From Acanthopleura granulata (Eukaryota; Mollusca; Polyplacophora; Chitonida; Chitonidae), in contig JABBOT010000003.1 in NCBI GenBank assembly GCA_016165875.1, positions 27,298,983 through 27,362,982 of the forward strand: DNA of 64,000 bases, written 5' to 3'. Of the stretch, positions 1-12,800 are shown in pieces; positions within the stretch are counted from its first letter, which is position 1, and each line of letters starts with the position of its first letter. The notes beneath the pieces are model-generated. The model ran no database searches and was not told where the DNA came from. It worked only from the letters and a program-made list of their open reading frames with translations. The translations under genes were made by a program, and so were the position numbers.

Positions 1-2523
1 CTGGAAGGCATTGGAGAAGACACGTGTGCGCTGGAGGTATTTGACATAACGGTAAATTATGCCAGTCAAATATCATCTGTGAATGTATTCTGATTTATGG
101 TCGCTCGCATTAGTAAATATTTTATGAAGACACATTTGATGACGTGATACACGTCACGTTTTCTAAGCTGATTGAGGATGCGTCCAAAAAATGGAAGCAT
201 TAAAGGCTCGGCATGTTTTGAATACCTTGTCCCTAACTTTATGTAATTATAGTATCTAATACACACATACCTGTGTGCTGATACATTCGTGTATGGTAGC
301 AACATTATTTTTCAAGAAGCAATAGAGTGGGTTATATTTGTCAGTGGTAAGTATTCCATATAAATTCTGGATATGTATACCGTGTGCATGTATTTTTAAC
401 TCATTAAATGTCTGTGTGAATGAGCCCTTACAGTCGTTCTGAACAATGCTATTATACAAACATAAGAGTTTGTGTCCTATAGCCTCTAATTTCTTATATT
501 TCATAACATTGCTTTTAAGGCCTTAATAGATAATCTTCTCGTGAATTTTGTTATTTTTTCTGGTTAATATTGGGTTATAGTAAAAGCCTGTTCAGTCTTG
601 ATATTGGTTTTCCGAACTTACTTCCTGTCAACATTTTTGAGACACAGTACGCATGGTAAGCCAAAATTATACACAATTCTTCTGCTTCTTTCTTCCGTAG
701 GGAGTCCCTGTTGTAGCCGAATTCCCAATGCTTGGAACCGCCATTCAACGAACACGCCCTTTCCAGTTCCACCATGGAAATATAGTAAACAGCCATGACT
801 ACATAGGACGCCAAGTTCTTGGGACAAGTAAGTGGAACTGAAAACTAGTCAAATATAGTCCCGAAAGAAAGGAATGTTCGAGTTATAGATGTCGCTGTAA
901 TCTTTGCTGACGTGAGTGATAGGTATTGTGAAATTCAGATAGTGTAATAATTTAAACTCACCAGGGCTCGAATTTGTAAAGTATCTCATTCATATCTTTG
1001 ACGTTTCTTTGACAACAGTTGCTGGCGGTTCCGGCACGGCCATAAAGCATCCAATGCAAGTTGTCCTCGAGTTCCTTCGTCAACGACAAATTCGGTTGCT
1101 GGAGCTGTTCCGAAGCATGGATAAGTCTGTATTGTTACACATGACGGATGAGGCGTTCGCTAATAGACTCAAGGTATGTGAAGATATATTATCTGGTAGA
1201 TTCTTGTTGCTATGAGGCCATTCAAGAAATCCGGCGTTTTAAGTTTCTGTAGATTAAAAATTAAGCAAACCGTATAAACAAACAAAGTACTCACTTCAAC
1301 CCAACACATTTCGAACCATTGTCACTTATCTAGCTCTGATCATAGTTTTAGCATGTAATATAGTTACATATTTGTCTCGCTGTGTGTGTTGGTAGTCGTT
1401 ATCAGATCTTCAGGACACATTTGCCGCTGAACTACTTCGGCCAGTTGCATAACGGTAATCTCGTGGGATATTGTACAGATAGAACATCCAGGTAACATCC
1501 ATTAGTCAACCCGATCAAGTATCCCGATGGCTTTTAACTACTGCATTTTTTACACAGAATACACAGAACACACTTGTATACATGGATACAGACACGCTTA
1601 ATAGTTAATAGCAGTATAAACTCATATTTCTTATATGCATAGGCCTTATTCTGTGTATGATGTGAATGTAATTAACCGTTATCGTAACTATTGACCATTT
1701 AAGGGCCTTAACTGCTTGTAGAAGCACAATTACTGGATTATAGCCTACTTCATGTCGATGACCCATTTTATTGATCCATGTCCTATCATTATATATAGAG
1801 CCCACATTCTGGTTTACCCTGTGATTTTTTCAGAGGTTTGGTCTACCTCTGTATGAACACGAGATCAGAAAGCTGACTAGAGCAATAGCCGGTAAAGGTG
1901 ATGATAAATCAACTGTGACGTATCCGTGAGTATTTACTCTAACAAAGCTGCAGATCTAAATTGAATGTATTTAAAGAGTACTCTGTCTTAAGATTATAGT
2001 ATCTTTACCGAAGAAAAAATCTTCAGCGTCTTTCTGATAATTTCAATTTTCAAACGATGTCTTACCAGCATAAGTTCAGGCGGCATAACTAACGTTAATA
2101 CACGTTCCGGGTCCGTTCTCGAAACTTGGAATAATTTCAGACAATTTTCGATTATGGCGAAAGAAGCAAGAAATGATCTAAAAGGGTATATTTAGTCAGT
2201 ATCCAAGTCGTATGTCTCGCTAGTTTTAGACTCACGAAGGAACATGTCAGATTGCTCTTTGACTGAAAATTCACCCCTTCTTTTTCCTTTTTAGAAAACT
2301 GGTGAGAACTATGGCTGATCACATCTTACAACAGAGGCCTAAGAAACAGCAAAGGTCACAGGTTAAACGGCGCACAGAAGCCGACAGCAGAGAATGTGTG
2401 CAGCATGTACGGTTCAGAAATACCCAATTGAGAACTGAAGGACTGTCAACACGGAGGACGAATTCAAAGAAGAAATTACCTAAATTAAACAAAGCTCCCG
2501 CTGATTTTAAGACCACTGAATGA
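1..2523 (+). CDS. 3' part of a gene with a degenerate EF-hand-like region (5 exons visible)
   Basis: Exons 1-36, 701-827, 1019-1173, 1834-1925 and 2295-2523 join in one frame (36+127+155+92+229 = 639 nt, 212 residues plus a TGA stop). Each internal junction has an AG acceptor and a GT donor, and all phases agree (0, 1, 0, 2). The gene starts left of the window, so the N-terminus is missing; the 36-nt first piece is the least certain. The third and fourth exons encode two helix-loop-helix-like segments (around LLELFRSMDKS...MTDEAF and LPLYEHEIRKLTRAIAGKGDD) that resemble an EF-hand pair whose loops lack the usual acidic ligands, so calcium binding is doubtful. The last ~70 residues are Lys/Arg/Gln-rich and probably disordered. 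The exact family is not recognised; EF-hand-like is inferred from pattern only. Confidence 0.55.
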
Positions 2524-3214
2524 TGACATTTCGCAAGTGATATTTGAACATTTTTGTGAATAGCATTTAATTACATGCACCGCTGTCCATGATAAACACG
2601 AAGGACAGGGTGAAGTTGGAAATCGATGAGTAGGCAAAGGTTAGATATACTAAGCCCAAAGTCTTGCTGATTAGCTTGATTGTAACTACCACGTTAAAGG
2701 CATATATGTTGCCATTGTATAGTCACAACGTAAAGGCTGTAATATACAACTTTTAAGAACATGACCGAGTTTAGAAAGTCTACTGATTGTAAGTTATGGT
2801 ATTATACAATTCTGATCTATTCGTAATTATGTTGTGAGAAAATACTGATAAGTCACGTTAAAATAACATAGAAAGTTAAACTTGAATTTTCTTTTACTAT
2901 GGAACATCTGCGGTTTTCTTCGTCACACACTGCAGTGTGTGAGAGCATTGCATTATGACCTAATTACACACATAGTAATTTGAGAAACCTTCCAATTTTA
3001 GAATGTCTTGGTTCCCAATATGTCAGGCACGCCCGCCGTCAGCATGCCATCAGCCGTCATCGATTTCCATACATTATTAACAAACACTTAAAGCTTCTTT
3101 GCCAACAAATATCTTGAAGTATACCGATCACTGAAGACGGCGATCGCAGGACGTACCACTCTGGCTAAGTGGCTGTGATTCTTTTTGATAAACTCTAAAT
3201 GGCTTTTGAATAAA
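2524..3214. other. Intergenic spacer
   Basis: No coding potential is visible. It holds the 3' end of the EF-hand-like gene and the upstream region of the secreted acidic-protein gene. The only structure noted is an 18-bp perfect palindrome at 2924-2941. Confidence 0.5.
2924..2941. repeat. 18-bp perfect palindrome
   Basis: CACACACTGCAGTGTGTG reads the same on both strands. It lies about 270 bp upstream of the secreted acidic-protein start codon. It may be a dimeric regulator site or chance CA/TG sequence. Confidence 0.6.
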
Positions 3215-5284
3215 ATGAAATCAGTTGCCGTCCTGTTTACCCGGATTATCACCTTATTTGGAGGTGCCGGATTAGCAGTAGGGGGCTTTGTGGCCAGACA
3301 ACAGGAGTTCCGTCAATGTCGTGGAGTTTCCAGCTCACTACAGAGTAGCCAGCTTGTCGAGTTGGATGACTCCTTGATGGACTATGTGTTGACGTGTGGA
3401 ATCCGCTGCAACAAAGACTTCCTGTGCCAGAGATTCTTCATCTGCCTCTCTTCATCCCCGGTGTGTCGCTTGGACATGGTTCATCAGAATGAAGAACTGA
3501 ATGATGGCTGTTACTGTTTTGACAAGGTCAGTGCATGGATAATATCAAATGTAATTAAGCCTAATGTTTAAACTGATTGACTGATTGATAGATTTCTAAT
3601 CAAGAAAGACTTATATGATGACGGATGGTTTTATTGTTGGAGGAATCCGGAGACCCCGGGTAAACTGATTTGTCCTTTAGGGACTGAAAGGCAAGTGTGC
3701 ACGATCCATTCAGCGGCCAAGATGGCCATATGCTTTTAAGATACCCCGTCTGACGTTGATACGTAGTTTCCGCTTACAAGTACCCATGCTCTGTTCCGGA
3801 ATATCTTCTTGTATCAATCTGGCGATTTTGACAAAAAATCTCGGATGGTGAAGACGAAAAACTTTCGATAGAGAACAAGTAAACAAACCTCAGTTACATT
3901 TTATACATCTATGGGAATCGAAGAGAGGTGGTGTTATATTCCTGATGGACTATGTAACATTTACACGCCACAATTTTTCTATCCTATACCTTTGTAGAAA
4001 GGAGTGAAAGCAACATATGACGTGCTTCTGTAAGGAAAGAGCTCAGAAGTGAGAACCCTTAGACCAGTCGTATATAGACCAGGGTATAATTTTCCAGTGT
4101 TTTGGATTAACCACACAGCTGTGGCCTCGAAACTTAAATTCTTAACATGCTTGGTGAGAAAGTTGTGGGAACACCATTTTCTTCGATTTGGATGTCCTTT
4201 CATTATTGGTACTTAAAAGTTGGTCATGAGTATATTCATAGAGATAGTCTAATGACAGTTAAATTCCTCAGTAGTTAACTGACAACGTTTTAATCTCCAT
4301 TCTAATGTCATTATTAAGCTGATCAAATGACATTCATTATCAAAGTGACAATAAGAATCTACCAAAAGCGCGTGTGTAACTTATCAACTTAAGAAATATT
4401 GCATAGAACTACAACTTTTACAAAATTTTATAAATGCCATGATTTTGGTGTGTTCAGATTCAAAAGTACTGGTTTATTAGAGAACGAAACTGAGAAAATT
4501 TGGGGCGAAAAATATTCCGACTAACATCTAAGATGAAAAGCCAGACATTGGTTAGTATGTGTGATCAGGTGTAAATCTTGAAACAAAATGCCCGCTTCAA
4601 TATTCGAAATTTCTAAGAGTAGTGTATAACTGATCTGCTCCTATTCTACTACTAAGCCCAACAAAACGCTATAAGAATTCATACATCAGAAATTATCAGA
4701 ATGCTTTTAGGTTTGTTCTTCCTCGTCATCTCCAGGTTCACATGAAAATCCTGCCAACCACCACCGAAGGCACATGTACCAACATTACCCACGGCCAGTC
4801 CATGGAACAGTTCTCTCTACCCAGATCTTCAAGTGGCATTTCGATATCACCAGTACTCCATCCAATTAACGCGAGCCAACATTACCGAGAAGACTCTCGA
4901 ACAAGTCCAGTCAGCTTCACGACTGTAACCGAAGAACGATCACATGTCATGACGGAAGCGCCCGAATCAGTGGTGGACTCCAGCACTGCAGGCGTTACAT
5001 CGACGGACAGTTTTATTAAGTACATTTTATCACAACTTATTACTGACGCAACATCTGCGGTATTCATAGAAAACAGTTCGTCTAATTTCGCAACCGTCGT
5101 TGAAGATAATGGAAATGGAATGGAATCAGCGGAAATTGATTCCTCAGACGATTTTCTGGATGGAGACGTGGATGATGGTATCGGCGCAAGCCAACTTATT
5201 TCTGATGACAGCGATGAAAATTCTGACAACAACAACGAGAGTAATGATAATGATGAGGATAGTGATGATCGTGACAATAAATAA
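3215..5284 (+). CDS. Secreted PAN/apple-like protein with Ser/Asp-rich acidic tail
   Basis: Two exons, 3215-3526 and 4736-5284, join in phase 0 (AAG|gtcagt ... tctccag|GTT) to give 286 residues. The ATG at 3215 is chosen because the following ~25 residues are hydrophobic and small (VAVLF...LFGGAGLAVGGFVA), a likely signal peptide or anchor. Residues 35-104 hold eight cysteines (35, 61, 65, 71, 77, 84, 99, 101) with the spacing C-x3-C-x5-C-x5-C-x6-C, like PAN/apple or related extracellular modules; Cys118 is a ninth. Residues ~105-235 are Thr/Ser-rich with several N-x-S/T sites. The last ~50 residues are strongly acidic (runs of Asp, Glu, Ser and Asn). An acidic secreted tail suggests calcium or mineral binding, as in molluscan matrix proteins, but that role is inference. 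The stop codon overlaps an AATAAATAAA string. Confidence 0.6.
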
Positions 5285-7238
5285 ACATAGCAACGTTGAT
5301 AACAATGACTACTTATATTAAATATTAGCGTGCTAGTGGACATGCTAAAATTTGGACAACTTTGCATGCAGATTTTTAGCATCGACAAACAACTTTTTAA
5401 GACGCTCCGCCTGTAGGTTGTATGGTGGTGGGTACTTCGCGAAGATTTATTTATATTCTCTCTTTTAACATGAACGAGGGACTTGAGCCCAAGACGACTT
5501 TAACGTTAGGCCAGATCTCCCAGCTACTTTGCGCTACTTTAAAACTTATTGAACAATAACTTAGTTTCTATGATTGACCTTCATATCTGTTCTACGTTAC
5601 GTTTCTTCTGCAGGGTGTTGTTATGTGTATCGACATATCAAATATTATATAAATACATAAATAATGGTTATGAACGGAATAACAGACTCCGTATATACAA
5701 TTGCGACGCAAAGCTGACATCAAGACCGCACATGGACATATTCTAGATCCATGTTGATATTTTGGCAATCAACCTTATATGCTTATCATCTCACGTAAAA
5801 CGTTTTTAATTTTGTTTTTCTTAAATTTGCCAAAAAAATTCACTTGTTTATTTATTTTGTTCTGGTTAAATCGTATTCTGTTACAAAGCTCGTCTTTGTT
5901 ATTATCCGTTTTGATATGTTATGATCACTGTAAATCGAAGCTTGTGTCTATAGTGAATTTAATAAATATTGAATGTATAGTAAATTGTGTATAGTCAATG
6001 TTAAAAAATAGTTATAGCGATGTCTATCCAATTTGGGGAAACATTTGTTAACACAAAAGATGCGAATATACTTGTACATTTGAATCTTTTCATCGCTTTT
6101 TTTCTGAAACAAGGCTCTCGTTGGTTCTGTAGCCTACACCATTATGATAGAGTGTGGTTTTACTGGTTTGGAGTTTAACTTCGGCTTCCTACTTCATATT
6201 GGGGTTATGCTACAGTGTCTCCTAACAGGGCTATCCCAATGTCGGCATACCTAAATGTAGAAGTCAACACTCATTATTTAACGCCTCCATTCAATGTTTC
6301 TTAAATGTTGCGATACATATCAGCTGTTGACTGCAATTTATAGCGTGGGAGATCATGGTGCTATATTCCTTGTGAGTATAGGTCAACATGTATGTGTCTA
6401 ATCCCCCTCACCCAGGACTAGGGTTCTTTGAAGGAAAAGACCCCGAAAAAATTAAGGTATAGTGAGCAAAAAGATCATTAAAAACTGTACCTGAAAATAC
6501 ATTCACTGATTTTGTCAGTTTTATCTTAACCAAATTAAATGCAATCAAATGTTTGGATTTTATGGTGGGTTTTATGGACCATTTTAATCATGTGTGTCAA
6601 CAGTGACGCCAAGCCTACCTTTCTCGGGCCCTAAAACAGAACTTAAACACCTTATTCGCTTTTCTACAAAGGGACACATCACAGGAGTACGGTGCACATA
6701 AAGTTTGTTCAGACCTGAACATTAAGGTGTACAAAAAGTTTTGTGACGTCACGGTTGACACACATTATCAGTGTAGTCCATATTACCCACCAAACAATCA
6801 AAACATTTAACTGCATTTAATTTGGTGAAAAAAAGATCTAAAAAATTCAGTAGAGGTATTTTAAGATACAGTTTTTAATGATCTTTTCACTCACTATAAC
6901 TTTATATTTACGAGGTCTTTCCTTTTAAATATAGCGCATGCAGGTTTAATGTGACCGTTGTGTTGAGATGAATAGCTACAATAAATTGAGTTAATTTAAA
7001 AACAATTCTTGTTTTACAGCAGGATATAGTGTATAATAAAAGTATGGACATTTCAATATTAAAATTGTGGATTACGGTACGTATACTCGATTTGACTCAT
7101 CGGTTATTACACACGTGTGTCTCTTCGACATCAATGGAAACTGTGGAATACTTCTATTTCCAGACAATGTATATTTATAAGAGATTGTGATGTTAGTTTT
7201 ATTAATGAAGCTGGTCTTTGGAAATTTGATTCCGTGTA
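5285..7238. other. Gene-poor spacer with foldback element A
   Basis: No convincing exon. AT-rich sequence with several AATAAA/ATTAAA signals that could end the upstream gene. A large inverted repeat lies at about 6427-6929 (own entry). Confidence 0.45.
6427..6929. mobile_element. Foldback/MITE-like element A
   Basis: Left arm about 6427-6613 and right arm about 6745-6929 are imperfect reverse complements. For example, AAGATCATTAAAAACTGTAC on the left matches the complement of GTTTTTAATGATCTTTTCAC on the right, and TTATGGTGGG matches the complement of CCCACCA. Arms are ~185 bp with a ~130-bp loop that contains TGACGTCA at 6744-6751. No ORF is present, so it would be non-autonomous. Element B near 8.9-9.2 kb is related. 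Confidence 0.7.
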
Positions 7239-7426
7239 TTATTTTAGTGGTTGAGGACAGAAGGCAGAACACATGATGCCTTCTCGGTCACAGAATTGAG
7301 CTTTCCAGATACACTGAGCGTCATATTTGAAAAGAACCAAGGTTGCTAATTTCTGACCATATACATCTCTGGCTCGAAGGTAAATCTGTATTCGGTTGGT
7401 GCTCCAATCCATCCGGCTGTGCCATT
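7239..7426 (-). CDS. Candidate 3'-terminal exon of an unrecognised gene
   Basis: On the minus strand a good pyrimidine tract and acceptor (ttcatactgtag) precede an open frame of 62 codons ending in TAA at 7239. The translation (WHSRMDWSTNRIQIYLRARD..., ending FCPQPLK) has regular alternation of hydrophobic and polar residues and four cysteines near the end, more protein-like than random ORFs here. No matching upstream exon was found between 7.5 and 8.7 kb. It could be a pseudogene fragment or the last exon of a gene whose other exons were missed. Confidence 0.3.
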
Positions 7427-8869
7427 CTACAGTATGAAAAAATAAACCCAAGTGCATGACATTTCCTATATTTAATTACAGGTTTCGCACACTGGGATGA
7501 AAAATACCAATAAACCGTGATCGCCAACATCCTGAAGCTACATGGCGCTGAAGCAAAACCGGTTTTACCTGAAATCTAAGAATGAGTCCACTGTTGCCTG
7601 ATGGAAAAAAAACCTGATATAGCCTATAATCGACACGTCCCCAACATGACTGGTCACATGCGCCTTACTATACTCTCCTTAAACCTCAGATATGGACATA
7701 CAGTCGATGACGATGATGGGTTCACCATTGTAGTTTCTTTATATAGACTATTCAAAGGAAAGCGATTATACCATGTAGTCAGTGATAACCTGTACCATAT
7801 TAATTATTGCTTCGAGTTTGATGATCACCTATAGACCGAGTAGATATTATACCTAAAATGCCACAAGGTTAATAACCGTGGGGACATATACATGTATATC
7901 ATACTTCCTCCAAATTACAGGCCAACCTATAGGGTATCTGATATATTCGCAATTATGAGTTAACAGCTGCATTCTTCTCTAATGGCAAGAAAGTCTTCAT
8001 CATGCCAAAGGTACGGTTGATCCCATGCGTAGCGTCATGCAGGCAATACTGCCGATGAGGCGTTAAACCGTAATAGCTCACATCTGAAACGTGGTAACAG
8101 ATTGCGGAGTAAAAATGTGCATGTAGACTTAGAATACCCTTCCAAATATGTGGCTATATCAATGAGGGGGATTTTTTTTTTTTCGGGGGCTCGTCCAAGA
8201 TTGTGAATAGTTAGTAGTTTTATAGTTGATAAAAGTGGACTCCTTTCTACCAACAAAGTCGTACTTAGCGTATGCTGCTTTGTCTCTCCTTCGTGCATGA
8301 TTTATCTAGTATCAACATCACTGGTCATGCTTTGATAGGTCTTCTGGATGACGCAAGATCAAGGGCTCTGTTTCTGCGCACTATATACCAAGCAAGTGTC
8401 AGCCTCACCACAATGATTCATTAAATACATGTAGCTCTTCAGTTACAATGGTATATCTCGCTGTGAGTGAATGGCGATTTAACAACATACATGGAAAAAA
8501 ACAAAAGTTGTAGTTGGTTTTATTCACTAAACTGAAATTTCATTCTTTGACCAAAATCTAACGGTCACTGTGGTACTTTTGTCGCGCGTGCAACCAATAG
8601 CGACCATGACTCTCTATCAATGTACAAGTAGACCAATGTAATAAATGACTGGATTTTCATCGCAAGGCGGTAAGGCTCATTAGGCTACACAGTTTGTACG
8701 ACATCGGTAGATTTCACCACGATAGAGGAACATCTGAATTTAGCCCTGATATCAATGAACTTTTTTTAAATAAAAACTTATGGAAAGTGATAATAACTGC
8801 ATGCGAAGTATAATTACGTACTTCCATATATGTAGGCCATAGACTATTTATTACACATGTATTTTGATT
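7427..8869. other. Spacer; weak ORF and repeat remnants
   Basis: A 77-codon plus-strand frame at 7601-7834 is open but lacks splice or homology support. At about 8000-8080 a stretch containing TGCCGATGAGGCGTTAAACC resembles the 3' part of the repeat at 19.74-19.83 kb. Otherwise nothing. Confidence 0.35.
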
Positions 8870-9243
8870 GCTTATAGTGAAAGACAACTGGAAAATGATG
8901 TTGTGATTAGTGAAAAGAGCATCAAAATCTGTATTTGAAAAGACTTTCACTGATTTATTTTTACATTTTTTCCAAGAAATTAAACGCAGTCAAATTCTTT
9001 GACGGTATGGTGGGCTTTATGGGCCATATTCTCTTTAGCAGCTCAAAAAGAATGTATGACGTCACGCCTTAAAATGTTCAGTATGGTAGATAAAGCCCAC
9101 CATACCAACAAAGTATTCCTTTCATTTCTTGAAAAAATCTAAAAAAAAAAAAAAAAAAAAAGTGGAGGTATTTTCAGATGCAGATTTTGATGCTCTTTTC
9201 ACTCAACACAACTTCATTTTTGAGTTTTTCACTTTAACGCTTT
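8870..9243. mobile_element. Foldback/MITE-like element B
   Basis: Inverted arms: TGAAAAGAGCATCAAAATCT near 8911 is the reverse complement of AGATTTTGATGCTCTTTTCA near 9182, and TATGGTGGGCTTTATGG near 9007 pairs with AAAGCCCACCATACC near 9090. The loop holds TGACGTCA at 9057-9064. A poly(A) run of about 20 bases interrupts the right arm. It shares the arm motifs (GGTGGG.TTTATGG, TTGATG/TTAATG CTCTTTTCACTC-like ends) with element A, so the two are one non-autonomous family. Confidence 0.7.
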
Positions 9244-9805
9244 AGGCCTATAAAAATTGTGTACCTAAGGCCGTCGAGAAGGCCACTTCTGGATTACCGA
9301 GGCTATTCTGTGAGTACGCGTTCTGGAGAGGAAGTCTCTAACGTTTGGAGGTAAGAAACGTAATTTTGACATTAAAATGTCTGTTTTCAATGTTGCTTTC
9401 CGGGCAGCCAGGCATGTTCGGTGTAAGACACTGAAAAAACCTGTTACATGGTCTGTGAGGAGGAGCTTTTCTGCAGCAAGCTGCATCGATCGTATGTATC
9501 ATACTTGTTTCGTGTCTCATTAGCTTATTCGATTTGAAAGTCACCACCTTGACAAAGCTAGAAGTGCAATACAATCCATCGTCTGCCTTCATGTGATGCC
9601 CGTGCACACTTGTTAGTTTCTAAGTATTCAAAAGATTAACCCTGTGTGCAAGTTAAACCATGCTCTTCCCCGCACCATCTACAAACATGTTGGGATTCGT
9701 AAAGTTGAGGATGCTGGGCGTGTCGCTTCTATGTGACGTCATGTGCTTGTACTGTGTTTTCATTGTGTAAACAATGGAAGTTGTGATTTCACGAACAAAT
9801 AACGT
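9244..9805. promoter_or_regulatory. Putative ACAD8 upstream region with CRE-like site
   Basis: About 560 bp between foldback element B and the proposed ACAD8 start. It contains TGACGTCA at 9734-9741, 72 bp before the ATG, a perfect cAMP-response-element core. No TATA box was identified at a sensible distance. The regulatory role is inferred from position. Confidence 0.3.
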
Positions 9806-9872
9806 ATGTTTTCTTCAGTACCAGAAGCTTTACATGATATTGTCACATGTTTATCGCGCCGATTACACATAG
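9806..9872 (+). CDS. ACAD8: Proposed ACAD8 first coding exon (mitochondrial presequence)
   Basis: ATG at 9806 opens 22 codons ([20 protein letters not shown]...) followed by G|gtatat. The single overhanging G joins the CT at the start of exon 2 to form an Ala codon in the correct frame. The peptide has Ser and Arg and no acidic cluster at its end, acceptable for a mitochondrial presequence though not typical. An alternative first exon elsewhere in 9.9-12.0 kb cannot be excluded. Confidence 0.5.
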
Positions 9873-12800
9873 GTATATGTAGAATTAGTGTACGTGTTAC
9901 CTTGAAATTTCTTGAGAAAATCGCTGGTTTTGAACTCCGATCACACATCAGTGTTGGATCCCTAGGCAGACGCCTATACCACTACACCATTCTGTTTGTT
10001 GTGTCAAAAGCTGTTTTTTAGACGTGGTTAAGATAGATGAATTTAGTAAGCATTCAGTGCACATGTGCACACAGTATGTCACATGGTTTTGTCACGTAGA
10101 TGACATTTGAACATTTACAGTCAGTGTTCAACAAGACTCATTCAGGGAAGCATGAATGAACTGATGTCATGTACCACTTGGTACACCACACACCCACCAA
10201 CCTCATCTTTACTATAACCAACATTTTGATATCAGATACTGCTTTGTCAATTGAGGTATTTAATGGTAGAAAATTAGTTTTGCTGAGTCTCCATGTCAGC
10301 TACGGCCAGTGGTCTTGAAAGTGGGTCTTTATTTAAAAGCATGTGTTCATAGTTTGGTTTATTTCTACCCCTGGTCCTGCAAATCTTGATTGATTCTCAC
10401 TGACTTTTGTGTTGTCAATGTTATTTTCATGTATGAAACATACCGATGCATTAAAATAATTTTAATTATTCAAGTACTTTCAAGTTCAAGTTATTCAGCT
10501 GTCTTTGATATAATTATTCTCGTTATTTCATTTCATAATATATGACATGTATTAGAAAATGATAAGATCATGTATATGAAAAAATCATGTGATGAATGTC
10601 TTTTGAATGAATGACATTTTTCTGAAATCAATATGCTGGTCAGTATTGTAAGATATGCTAAAGATCTTTCAAGTTTATGATCGCGTCATCGACTATATAA
10701 AGGATATAAATAGAGAATATTGCATAGTAGGCAGAGTGTCGTAAATATTGTTCTAGTGAGAGGTGGAAATGATAACTTAGCATGAGCAATATTCTGTTTG
10801 TTATTTAAATATGTATATATTTTGACAATATCCTTATTTTTTGTATTTGAATAATTGTTGAAAAGTTGAATGATGACATTATTGCACTGAACTCTGATTT
10901 GCACATCCTAAAGAGCAAAATATTTTCTTTTTCAATGTCAAAGCGTCTGGGTATGAAATAGCAAAAGTAAAAACAAAAATAATATTTGACATGATTACTT
11001 TCATCTATGAAGGACATCCTGACATTTCAGCAGTATGTAAATAAGGAAACTGTAAATAAAGAAAATGTAGTTAAAAAAATTGCTAATGAAATGTGAGTCA
11101 GCTAATAGATCAACAAAACTTTGTATGGACAGTAAAATTAAAAAAGATCAATATTTCATCTTGAACCTTTTTCTCAGGGGCCTTTTCCTTATTTTCCTGA
11201 CACCGTCACTGTTGTAGTGTGGTTGATGAGATAGAGAAAAACTGCTTTTAAAAAATGTAATGCTTGTGACTAATAGGTGATGAAGTGTCTGTTGGTATTA
11301 CAGTAAACCTTTGCCTTTGAAAAGAATGGATTTTCTTTCAACCAAGCCATCAAAAAACTGAAAATCTGTCAAAATTAGCGCACTGCCAAAAATCACTGAT
11401 TTGTGCGTGATTGCTAGTATATCTTGACATTGAACTTTGTGATGGCTTCACCTTTAGGTGCTTATGCCTGCTGCGGTAGACTAAAAGCCCCAACAGAAGG
11501 AAGTACTGCGAAAAATAGTAATGATAAATTTGTGTCACAAGGCAGTGAAAATCAGAAGCCTTTGGTGCAGATGAATTTTAGATTATGGAGCATTCAACAC
11601 TTTTTTTTTTCTTCCCATAATGTATTCATCATGGCAGCAAGCTGGCACCAGAACTGTGGCAGACATTCTTACTGACTTGGATGAGTACAACGGCTAAATG
11701 TCTTACGATACCTGTCAGCCTCTCTTCGCTTGGCTTGGCCTCCGGCCTTGCCTGACTTTGTGCAGTGTAAACACCTATCAAATAAATAAACTGGGTTGTC
11801 CCTGTGTTACTATATTGTAACTGGGTGAGGTAACATGTTTAATGTCGTGGCTATAAAAATGCCATCATTAGAAATGACCCGCTATGCTACCGGCATAATC
11901 ACAAAATGATCAAAATAATGTGACAGAAGATCCCAAGTTAAGAAGCAAACAAAGGAATATAGTTTATATGGGAACATTAGACTGTTTCTAGTTTCAAAAG
12001 TTTCTAGGTAATTTAGTGTACCATACTTGTTCAGATGTAACATTCATTCCATTTTGAATGACTTCACTTTCAGCTTCGTCTGGCTTGACAGATGACCAAA
12101 AGCAAATACAAGAGCTTGCTTCCACATTTGCCCAGAATGAATTCTTCCCAAACATGGCCAAATGGGATCAAGAGGTGTGTGTATATTCTGCTTGTTGGTA
12201 ACTGAGGTGACATTGTATGTCAACAGTATAGTAAGATTTTTCTTGCTTAGTTAAGGCTTGAATTAAATGTTAACACTGGTTGATGTGGATTTGTTACAGG
12301 TAGTGTTTTTCAAGCCAATGTTTATTTGTTGCTTAGTCAGGCTGTCAGTCAGATATTTTGTGTCAACAAGTTGTTTGTTTTGGGAAATACAGCCATTTTT
12401 GAATTTTGTATTTGTGGATACTTAATTCTTTTTTAGCATAATTTTTTTTTTCATTTCTCGATTCTGTTTGTATTCCATGGCGAAGCTGCTTTTAATTATT
12501 TATTTAAGAATTCCCCCTTGAATACCTGAATTTATCTTCAAATTAATTTTCAAGTTTTAAGCTTGGTCATCACTTGGATGAGTACGGGTTTGGAACAGCG
12601 AGTGTTGGGGGCTCGTTTTTCCTTACACTATAATGCTGGCCGCCGTCCTATAAGTCAGTATTCTTGTGTATGATGTAAAACACCAATCAAATGAATAAAT
12701 ACGTAAAGAAATTTACAAGTTAGTTAAACTTCTCATGACTCCTATGTGTGCTTGCTTGTTTATAACAGGAAGAGTTCCCAGTGGAGGCGATGAGAAAAGC

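Noticed and set aside
4882..5388. 168-codon minus-strand Ser-rich ORF
   Set aside because: Antisense shadow of the acidic tail of the secreted protein; no start context or splice support.
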